Part shown: piece after piece, positions 1-6,223 of the stretch
Position numbering within the stretch: position 1 is the first letter of the stretch
How the letters are laid out: every line of letters begins with the position of its first letter
DNA from: Luminiphilus sp.
Lineage (GTDB): Bacteria > Pseudomonadota > Gammaproteobacteria > Pseudomonadales > Halieaceae
DNA length: 8,097 bases
Assembly (NCBI GenBank): GCA_029251065.1
Contig: JAQXEB010000306.1
Coordinates: 1-8,097, forward strand
Direction: 5' to 3'
Position numbers and translations under genes: made by a program
Notes under the pieces: model-generated
The model's input: the letters and a program-made list of their open reading frames with translations, nothing else
Database searches by the model: none
Told to the model about the DNA's origin: nothing

Positions 1-68
1 AGTCTTATTGTTATGGAGACCTATGAGAGTAGCTTATTTTCACTTCTTCATGTTGAAGGAACGCGTCA

Positions 69-2036
69 TTACGCCACGCCTTCCTTATCCAAAACCGCCT
101 TCAGTGGGCCAAGATGATGCTCGTACTTTTGCCATACCGACAGCGCGTCACGATAAATGGGCTGCCTAACTTGTTCTGAACTGGCGGTTCTGACTGCACG
201 GTCTTTTTCATAATAGCGAAGGCATTGTTCTTCAAAATCCAGGCAGCAGTGGTCGAGCATGGCCCGGACCTGTGTGTCTAAGTCGTCAACAACCGTTTCG
301 TAGTGCACCGTCATGACGCCGGCGGAGAAAACAGCGTGCCAGTGGTCCATGAGTCGCAAATAATCGGCATAGTAATGACCCAGGTCTTCAAGACCGTAGG
401 TAAACTCCTGACCCCTCGCAAACAATTGCTTAAAGTTAGCGAAGCACGCGGCCATAGGGTGTCGTCTTGCGTCGATGATGGTTGCGTTCGGCAATATCGT
501 TTTAATTAAACCAATGTGCATCCAGTTATTGGGCATTTTATCAATGAACCGCTCCTTGTCGGTACGGTACTTACCCGCGCCATCGAGGTAGCGTTGCCCG
601 AGTGCATGTCGTTCCTCAAGACTTAGGTCAACCAAACATTGCGGATACTGGGTTTTTTCGGATCGCTTACGCGTGCCACTCAGCTCTCCGGCAATCTGAC
701 TGATAATAGGCAGCTCGGCCGTTGCCTCAACACGTGAGTGACTGGCCAAAATTTGCTCTAACAGCGTTGAGCCCGCTCGTGGCAAACCTAGAATAAAAAT
801 GGGGGCTTCTGAAGGGTGCCCACCGGCGTCCAGCAAATCGCTCGAACAATGCGCGATCATGTTATCGACTTCACTTCCGGTTCTTGCGACGGTGTATGAG
901 CTAAACTTGTGTTTTATCGCGTTACCGTCAGCGTAAGCCGCAAACGAGTGCTCAAACTCGCCACTGTCTTCAAGTGCTTTACCGAGAGCGAAGGCGAGGT
1001 GATAACGATCAGGACCCAGTTTTTCCATGGCCGCGTACTCACGACGCATGGACGTAATCTGAGTATTGTCAAACCTGAACGTCTTTAAATTCGCCAAACT
1101 CCAGTAGGCCTCTCCCGCACTCGGCTCTGCTTTGATCGCTTTTTGGTAGGCGATTGCCGCGTCTTCACCGCGCCCACCATAGCGCAGTGCGTGACCGTAA
1201 CTGGTCAAGACTTTTGCGTTATCAGGAATGTGCTCAAGCACTTCCTCAAACTTGAGATGAGCACCTTCGAAGCGACCCGCCATGGCCAATATGGCTGCAT
1301 GCTGAACCTTGTGGGACAAATTAGTGGGCTGCTCTTCTTGCAGCGCCTGAGTCTTCTGCAGCGCCTCATCGAACTTCTGACTCCGCGCCAAGGCCGTCGC
1401 ATAGTTCGCCTGCGCGATAGTGAAATTAGGTGCCAGCGCTAAACAGCGTTCAAGTAAGACAATGGCCTCATCCAAGACACCCAACGTAATCGCAATTTCC
1501 GCCAGTAGGCGAATCGCATCAACATCGTGCGGCCGTCTTTTTAAATACTCACGGCAGATCCCCTCTGCCAGACCCAAGCGCCCCTTTTCAATGTAATCAA
1601 GTGCCCGACTTAACAGCGGATCCAAGTCTTTTCGACCCAGCGAGCGGCGATAGGCATCGGCGGCAGCTGCGTCGTCTCCCTGCGCCGCATGAAGCTGGTA
1701 CAAGTCTCTCCAAGCGCCCAATAAATTAGGATCAAGCGCAACCGCGGCATCAACAGACGCAATGCCCTCGGCTAATCGACCCATGGCACTGAGTGCCAGA
1801 CCAAGTTCATGATGCGCCAGAGGAACAGATGACTGCTCGCTGATAATACGGCGTAAGTACGACTCGGCTTCAAGGCTATTGCCTGAACGCCTCAACGCAA
1901 CACCGCGCAACAGCACAAGACGCATATCATCGGGCGATAATATTAGTGCTTTGGCCGCAAGCTCAGCGGCCTCGCTCGGTTTACTGTCACGCAGCGCAGT
2001 CTTCGTCTGCTCAAACAGATTTTCAACGAGGGACAT
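69..2036 (-). CDS. TPR-repeat protein with C-terminal sulfotransferase domain
   Basis: This 655-residue protein has two parts. Roughly residues 5-375 are a run of TPR-like helical pairs, with recurring patterns such as ELGLALSAMGRLAEGI and YGHALRYGGRGEDAAIAYQ. From about residue 410 there is a PAPS-dependent sulfotransferase domain (Sulfotransfer_3 type). The 5'-phosphosulfate loop is seen as FILGLPRAGSTLLEQ near residues 411-425, followed by a conserved acidic residue in EATAELP. The 3'-phosphate site is seen as DARRHPMAACFANF near residues 520-535. No signal peptide is visible, so a cytoplasmic location is likely, where PAPS is available. Family knowledge: such enzymes move sulfate from PAPS to a hydroxyl of a protein, peptide, sugar or lipid, and the TPR part probably binds the acceptor; the acceptor here is unknown. 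The ATG start has only a weak upstream GAGAGA. The gene follows the TonB-dependent receptor on the same strand after a 115-bp gap that contains a terminator, so it may need its own promoter. Family call is firm, substrate is open. Confidence 0.9.
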   Translation of the reverse strand: MSLVENLFEQTKTALRDSKPSEAAELAAKALILSPDDMRLVLLRGVALRRSGNSLEAESYLRRIISEQSSVPLAHHELGLALSAMGRLAEGIASVDAAVALDPNLLGAWRDLYQLHAAQGDDAAAADAYRRSLGRKDLDPLLSRALDYIEKGRLGLAEGICREYLKRRPHDVDAIRLLAEIAITLGVLDEAIVLLERCLALAPNFTIAQANYATALARSQKFDEALQKTQALQEEQPTNLSHKVQHAAILAMAGRFEGAHLKFEEVLEHIPDNAKVLTSYGHALRYGGRGEDAAIAYQKAIKAEPSAGEAYWSLANLKTFRFDNTQITSMRREYAAMEKLGPDRYHLAFALGKALEDSGEFEHSFAAYADGNAIKHKFSSYTVARTGSEVDNMIAHCSSDLLDAGGHPSEAPIFILGLPRAGSTLLEQILASHSRVEATAELPIISQIAGELSGTRKRSEKTQYPQCLVDLSLEERHALGQRYLDGAGKYRTDKERFIDKMPNNWMHIGLIKTILPNATIIDARRHPMAACFANFKQLFARGQEFTYGLEDLGHYYADYLRLMDHWHAVFSAGVMTVHYETVVDDLDTQVRAMLDHCCLDFEEQCLRYYEKDRAVRTASSEQVRQPIYRDALSVWQKYEHHLGPLKAVLDKEGVA

Positions 2037-2092
2037 AAGGATCGTTTCTCTCAGTAGCGTTGATGTAAGGAATTTAGGCCAAGCACGTGCAT

Positions 2093-2125
2093 AAAAAAAG
2101 GGGTGTCAGTTAATGACACCCCTTT
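2093..2125 (-). terminator. Rho-independent terminator of the TonB-dependent receptor gene
   Basis: A perfect 12-bp inverted repeat, AAAGGGGTGTCA (2097-2108) and TGACACCCCTTT (2114-2125), encloses a 5-base loop. Read on the minus strand the hairpin runs straight into a T tract (2099 down to 2093). It begins 26 bases after the receptor stop codon, a classic position. The plus-strand side has only a short, interrupted T run, so it should act mainly on minus-strand transcripts. The rest of the 2037-2151 gap shows no gene and no convincing promoter; it includes an 8-bp palindrome GCACGTGC at 2083-2090. Confidence 0.93.
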
Positions 2126-2151
2126 CTTGGGCTGCACCGAAGCGCAAGGCA

Positions 2152-4578
2152 TTAGAACCGCTGCGTAAAGCTCACACCCACACTGCGTGGTTGATTGATT
2201 GTGACGCGCTCGTCCCAGGTCACCGCGTTCTGCCAAACCGTTCCACGCTCATCGGTCAGGTTTTGGACATACAACTGCGCAGTCCAAGTCTCTCTCTCAA
2301 TACCGAATGACGTATTGAGCACCTTGTAGCTAGGCTGAGTACGTCGCTGAGTGGAAATGGTGCCTCCATCAAAGAGATTGTTGTAAGACTTGCCGGTGTA
2401 CATGTAAGCGGCCTGTACGAAGTAATCGTCACCAAAGCCATAGCGAGTAGAAATATTCCACTTCACTTCAGGGACTCTCGGTAAGGCAGTGCCTGACGGC
2501 GCGTCTGGATTAACACTGCTGTCACTGCGCCGGTAGTCAGAGGTCAGTGTGGCCTCAAGGAAGCTCGCCGCGCCCATGACTGTCCAGTTGTCGCTGAGCA
2601 TCGTGACGAAGTCGAACTCGACTCCGTTACTCTCCGCGTTGCCCACGTTAAACGTCAGCGTCGTTGGTGAGATTGACGTGTCTAAGCGCGAGAACTGAAA
2701 ATCCTCCCATTTCTGCATAAACGCCGCACCGTTTACACGTGTCTTGCCGCCATTGAAGGTGGCCTTGAAGCCAAACTCCGTGGAAGTCAGGAAGTCTGCC
2801 TTGAACTCACAACCGATATTTGAAGAACCCTGATTACCCAAACCGTCAATGGCTCTCACCGAACAGAAACGATTCAGTCCACCGGGTCGGTAGCCCTCCC
2901 CCCAAGCCGTATACAGCATGAGTTCGTCATCGACTTGCCACTCAAGTGACATGCGCTTCACAGTGTCGGTCGCTTTGGTGATGCGTGCTTCAGGGGCACA
3001 GTCAACGCCGTAGTTACTTTCTGGACGATCACCCTGAGGACCGAATCCACCACAGGGCCACCAGACGGTCCCTGAGAACCCATCAAGACCACTGTCGTAG
3101 TCGAAGCGCCGCGCACTACCTGTCAATGTTAGCGCGTCAGTAATATCGTAAGACACCTCGCCGAAATAGGCCGTTTCCTCGTAGGAACGGACAAAGTCCG
3201 TGGTCCAGTAGATATCAGGCGCATCCACCGCCATTGAGGGAATATTATTCAAGCCCAGTACGTGCCAATCACTGTCGGAAGCCGTATCAACCTCCACGTA
3301 AAAGGTGCCCACCATGTAGCGCAATCGCTCGGTTGCATCGGACGTGTAGCGAAGCTCGTAGTTCTTACGTGAAATATTAGTGGTGTTGGTGTACTGCTCA
3401 CGAGGGTCTTCGCACTGACCGGTGTAAGACACGTAGCACACGTAATAAGGTTGCACGTAGCCATAAGAGACGTAGTAGTCACTGTAGAGCGAGTAGTCCG
3501 CGTACGTCTCAGTGTCTCGATCAAGGTCCCCATACGATGCAGTCAGTGTGCCTCCTGCGAACTCTCCTTCAAGCTTTAACGAAAATTGAGTCCACTCATC
3601 ATCGCTCCAGTCGGGCAGTAAACGCATGACTTCCAGATCACCGACGCTCGGATCGTGATCCCAAACACCGTTAGCCTCGACTTCTTGCATCATGGCTGAT
3701 GCCGTCAGCGTCCAACTGTCATTCAAATCGATGGCCAAAGCCGCTCTGCCGCCAATGGTGGTGGCGTCATTGAAGTTCTTCTCAGCCACATCGGCGTTAT
3801 CGACGGTAATATCGGCAGCCACTTCATTGAGAGGGCTGGTCGGATCAAGACCCGCTCGAATGTAGCCCTGACGGAACGTGTGCGTACCCGCAACGTTGTC
3901 GATGTAGCCGCCGTCATGCTTGTAGTAACCGACGAGGCGCAGCGCCATACGATCGCTTAGAGGAATATTAACGAAACCTTCCGTGAGGTGGCTAACGTCG
4001 CCCGACTTAGGTTGCCCCATGCTGAAGCTGAGACCGCCCTCAAATTTCTCAGTGCTCGGTGCATTGGTCACAATCTTAATTGCGCCTGACTGAGCATTCG
4101 CTCCGTAAGTGGTGCCCTGTGGACCGGCCAACACTTCGATTCGATTAATGTCGTAAACGTGCGGGTTGAGGTACTGGCCCACCGCCGTTACGGGCTGCTC
4201 ATCGAGGTACACCGCCACACTGGGGTTGGCGCCAATGCTGCTCTCACCACCACTGGAGATACCCCGAATATAGAGGTCTCCCGAGCTCGGACCTAAGGTC
4301 ACAAAGCTCACGTTGGGAAGCATCATTATGTAGTCTTCCATATCGGAAATATTGAGATCTTCGAGTTGGGTCTCGCCCAACACGCTGACGCTCATTGGGA
4401 TGTCTTGCACACTCTCAGAGCGACGAGTCGCTGTGACCAGCACCTCTTCAATTTGAGCCTGCGCTTCGGTCGGCATGACAACCGTCGCTGCGCCTACCAA
4501 TCCACATGCAGTCGAAACTGCCATCGCGAGCGGCCGCTTAAAAAATGACGCCTTCTGAGATGAGTCTTTTATTTTCAC
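2152..4578 (-). CDS. TonB-dependent outer-membrane receptor
   Basis: This 808-residue protein has the full layout of a TonB-dependent receptor, which imports scarce large substrates across the outer membrane using TonB-ExbBD energy. A Sec signal peptide has a basic start, a hydrophobic core and a likely cut after AQA at residue 41. The TonB box follows at about 43-50 (IEEVLVTA). The plug covers about 55-165, with the typical DLYIRGISSGG and the RIEVLAGPQGTTYGANA segment. The beta barrel extends to the C-terminal SVGVSFTQRF, ending in the Phe used by the barrel assembly machinery. The barrel segment with GEGYRPGGLN is typical of receptors in sphingomonads and marine gammaproteobacteria. There is no N-terminal signalling domain, so it is not an anti-sigma transducer. 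The start is GTG, preceded at 9 bases by GAGGGG. The mature protein has exactly six Cys in three close pairs and a Tyr-rich loop at about 355-397. Substrate is unknown. It is divergent from the flavoprotein gene and followed by a strong terminator. Confidence 0.95.
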   Translation of the reverse strand: MKIKDSSQKASFFKRPLAMAVSTACGLVGAATVVMPTEAQAQIEEVLVTATRRSESVQDIPMSVSVLGETQLEDLNISDMEDYIMMLPNVSFVTLGPSSGDLYIRGISSGGESSIGANPSVAVYLDEQPVTAVGQYLNPHVYDINRIEVLAGPQGTTYGANAQSGAIKIVTNAPSTEKFEGGLSFSMGQPKSGDVSHLTEGFVNIPLSDRMALRLVGYYKHDGGYIDNVAGTHTFRQGYIRAGLDPTSPLNEVAADITVDNADVAEKNFNDATTIGGRAALAIDLNDSWTLTASAMMQEVEANGVWDHDPSVGDLEVMRLLPDWSDDEWTQFSLKLEGEFAGGTLTASYGDLDRDTETYADYSLYSDYYVSYGYVQPYYVCYVSYTGQCEDPREQYTNTTNISRKNYELRYTSDATERLRYMVGTFYVEVDTASDSDWHVLGLNNIPSMAVDAPDIYWTTDFVRSYEETAYFGEVSYDITDALTLTGSARRFDYDSGLDGFSGTVWWPCGGFGPQGDRPESNYGVDCAPEARITKATDTVKRMSLEWQVDDELMLYTAWGEGYRPGGLNRFCSVRAIDGLGNQGSSNIGCEFKADFLTSTEFGFKATFNGGKTRVNGAAFMQKWEDFQFSRLDTSISPTTLTFNVGNAESNGVEFDFVTMLSDNWTVMGAASFLEATLTSDYRRSDSSVNPDAPSGTALPRVPEVKWNISTRYGFGDDYFVQAAYMYTGKSYNNLFDGGTISTQRRTQPSYKVLNTSFGIERETWTAQLYVQNLTDERGTVWQNAVTWDERVTINQPRSVGVSFTQRF

Positions 4579-4587
4579 GTCGTATTT

Positions 4588-4593
4588 CCCCTC
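4588..4593 (-). promoter_or_regulatory. Ribosome binding site for the GTG start of the receptor
   Basis: On the minus strand GAGGGG lies 9 bases before the GTG at 4578. It supports this non-ATG start. The next in-frame ATG (residue 19) would remove the basic n-region of the signal peptide. Confidence 0.65.
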
Positions 4594-4664
4594 TGAATTT
4601 AGTTGTTTTTACTTTTGTTCACGTTAGGGCCCCAAGGGCACACGAGCACTGTAAAAGCTACTCC

Positions 4665-4678
4665 TAATCGATTTGTCG
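4665..4678 (-). promoter_or_regulatory. Degenerate inverted copy of the repeat core, candidate operator
   Basis: Read on the minus strand this is CGACAAATCGATTA. The tandem repeat copy 2 has CGACAAATGCGATTA on the plus strand, so the two differ only by one missing G. The site lies 86 bp before the receptor start and points toward the receptor, just as the tandem copies point toward the flavoprotein gene. The match is short, so chance is possible, but its position and orientation fit an operator. Confidence 0.45.
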
Positions 4679-4754
4679 CTACTTACTCGGCAGGCCTAAT
4701 TGCCGCGTTATAAGAATGACATACCCGTGTTTCAGAACTGCTATTCTTGGTATA

Positions 4755-4816
4755 CCGCCAAATGCGACTAACATCAAACAAAAAACCGACAAATGCGATT
4801 AACATCAAACAAAAAT
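4755..4816 (+). repeat. Tandem 31-bp direct repeat, two copies, candidate operators
   Basis: Two abutting 31-bp units (4755-4785 and 4786-4816) match at 28 of 31 positions; the mismatches are at unit positions 4, 14 and 31. The conserved core is AAATGCGAYTAACATCAAAC followed by an A tract. Within the core, TGCGATTAACATCA is an imperfect dyad centred on TTAA. A spacing of 31 bp is close to three helical turns, so two bound proteins would lie on the same face of the DNA. The second copy ends 46 bp before the TTG start of the flavoprotein gene, overlapping where its promoter should be. That these are binding sites is inference; the repeat itself is directly visible. Confidence 0.85.
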
Positions 4817-4850
4817 AGGTAGCCGCGTTAACCCATTCGCGGGCGAGTAA

Positions 4851-4856
4851 AAGGAG
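4851..4856 (+). promoter_or_regulatory. Strong ribosome binding site deciding the TTG start of the flavoprotein gene
   Basis: AAGGAG ends 6 bases before the TTG at 4863, near-ideal spacing. It supports a TTG start, which also gives a natural N-terminus just ahead of the FAD-binding strand. Confidence 0.85.
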
Positions 4857-4862
4857 TCAGAC

Positions 4863-6221
4863 TTGAAGATAAAGGAACCGGCGAGAGAGCTTGAGGTCAT
4901 CCACTCAACGGATGTACTTGTCGTCGGCAGTGGCCCTGCGGGCCTCGCGGCGGCACTCGCTGCGGCGCGCGCCGGTGTTGAGGTCACCCTACTCGAGCGC
5001 TTTGGGTGTTTCGGCGGCAATATCACCGCAGTGGGTGTTGAGGGATTTGCCTGGTACCGCCATGACGCCACGGTCGACAGTGAAGGCATTGGTATCGAGT
5101 TTGAGGAACGGGCTAAACGCGCTGGAGCCGCTGTGAAAGAACCCCAATCTAACAGCCACGCCATTGATGGAGAGGCGTTCAAAGCCGTTGCCGATGACTT
5201 AGTCCTAGAAGCGGGTGTTACCCCCATGCTCCACCGGATGTTTGTCGCACCGATTATGGATGGGGGTCACATCAAAGGCGCTATCGTTGAGAGCAAAGCG
5301 GGACGCGAGGCGATCTTGGCCAAGCGCGTCATCGATGCCACGGGCGATGCCGACGTGGCCTATCGAGCGGGTGCGCCCACGGTGAAACAGGCCAAGGAGG
5401 ACATGATTGGCGCCTCAGTCATGTTTTCCCTCTCAGGGGTCAACAAGCAGCGTTTTATTGACCATGTAAAGGCGGCGCCCCACACCTACGCAGACTGGGC
5501 CTATGGCCAATGGACGATCGAGACCACAGGCAAAGAAGATCAAATGTTCTCGCCCTTTTTGCGCAAGCCGTTCGAGCGCGCCCGGGCCGAGGGGCTGATC
5601 CCTCCGAATCTCGACACCATTTCAGGCACTTGGGGCGCGCTCTACGACGCAGGTGATCTGACGTACCTCAACCTTGTTCATCTGCTGGGCTACGACGGCA
5701 CGGACCCGAACGACCTGACTCACGGTGAGATGGAAGGAAGGCGCCAGGCCATGCTTGCGGTTCGAGCGCTTCAAGAATTCCAGCCAGGCTGCGAAAGCGC
5801 AAAGCTCCGCAACTTTGGAATGACACTTGGAATTAGAGACACTCGCAAGATCGACGCGGTCTACAACATGACGGAACTCGACGTGAGAGAGCAAGCGCGC
5901 TTCGACGAGTCTGTCGGCATCTTCCCGGAATTCATCGACGGCTACGGTATTTTAATCCTGCCCACGACTGGCCGCTATTTCCAACTGCCGTACCGTACGC
6001 TTCTGCCAAAAGGCGTTGAAAATCTGATTTGTGCGGGCCGCATTACCGGTGGCGATCGTGTCAGTCATGCGGCAACACGAAACATGATGTGCTGCGCCGT
6101 CACCGGACAAGCCGCGGGCACGGCCGCTGCACTCTCGTTAAAGCGCAATGAAGCATTTGAGTCGCTTTCGGTGACTGCGCTTCAAGAAGAGTTAAAACGT
6201 CAAGGCGCCCGCTTGCACTGA
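4863..6221 (+). CDS. FAD-dependent oxidoreductase (FAD_oxidored family)
   Basis: This 452-residue flavoprotein has no signal peptide and is probably cytoplasmic. The N-terminal Rossmann fold shows DVLVVGSGPAG (GxGxxG at 22-27) and the acidic end of the second strand in LLERFG, followed by FGGNIT. A second FAD motif, ATGDAD, lies near 160-165. The C-terminal FAD-contact segment near 391-410 reads CAGRITGGDRVSHAATRNMM and leads to GQAAGTAAAL. This layout and the opening PARELEVIHSTDVLVVG match the FAD_oxidored (PF12831) group. Family knowledge gives no single reaction: members oxidise or reduce diverse small organic molecules, so the substrate is unknown. The gene is transcribed away from the TonB-dependent receptor, with a repeat-bearing region between them that suggests shared control. 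It runs tail-to-tail into the BCCT transporter gene with only 2 bp between stops. The protein looks complete and of normal length. Confidence 0.88.
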   Translation: MKIKEPARELEVIHSTDVLVVGSGPAGLAAALAAARAGVEVTLLERFGCFGGNITAVGVEGFAWYRHDATVDSEGIGIEFEERAKRAGAAVKEPQSNSHAIDGEAFKAVADDLVLEAGVTPMLHRMFVAPIMDGGHIKGAIVESKAGREAILAKRVIDATGDADVAYRAGAPTVKQAKEDMIGASVMFSLSGVNKQRFIDHVKAAPHTYADWAYGQWTIETTGKEDQMFSPFLRKPFERARAEGLIPPNLDTISGTWGALYDAGDLTYLNLVHLLGYDGTDPNDLTHGEMEGRRQAMLAVRALQEFQPGCESAKLRNFGMTLGIRDTRKIDAVYNMTELDVREQARFDESVGIFPEFIDGYGILILPTTGRYFQLPYRTLLPKGVENLICAGRITGGDRVSHAATRNMMCCAVTGQAAGTAAALSLKRNEAFESLSVTALQEELKRQGARLH

Positions 6222-6223
6222 TC

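Larger units (their letters stand above)
4579..4862. promoter_or_regulatory. Divergent promoter/operator region between receptor and flavoprotein genes
   Basis: This 284-bp non-coding stretch separates two divergent genes and must hold both promoters. It is richer in A+T than the genes around it. It contains a tandem 31-bp repeat next to the flavoprotein gene (4755-4816) and a shorter copy in opposite orientation nearer the receptor gene (4665-4678). The palindrome GGTATACC (4749-4756) runs into the first repeat. A 9-bp string, GCCGCGTTA, occurs at 4702-4710 and again at 4822-4830. I see no convincing sigma70 -35/-10 pair for either gene. TATAAG at 4709-4714 is a possible -10 but has no good -35. 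Control by a regulator binding the repeats is inferred. Confidence 0.75.

Noticed and set aside
23..169. Short plus-strand ORF beginning ATGAGAGTAGC with a GGAG upstream
   Set aside because: It lies mostly antisense to the sulfotransferase coding region, is under 50 codons and resembles no known protein. The 68-bp left edge otherwise shows only a weak CTTCA/TGAAG hairpin without a T tract.
303..1442. Plus-strand ORFs of 68 and 99 codons inside the sulfotransferase gene
   Set aside because: They are opposite-strand shadows of a clearly real gene and show no domain-like sequence.
4683..4714. Possible sigma70 promoter with TATAAG as -10
   Set aside because: No acceptable -35 hexamer lies at 16-18 bp upstream, and neither divergent gene has a clear promoter pair by eye.
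4755..4816. Tandem repeat read as a tiny CRISPR array
   Set aside because: The two units abut with no spacer between them and no cas genes are present, so a pair of regulator sites fits better.
4805..5227. Minus-strand ORF of 140 codons over the flavoprotein start
   Set aside because: Its Ser/Ala/Pro-rich, low-complexity translation is typical of an antisense shadow. It also crosses the ribosome binding site of a well-supported gene.
5622..5894. Minus-strand ORF of 90 codons within the flavoprotein gene
   Set aside because: It is antisense to conserved coding sequence and has no recognisable features.
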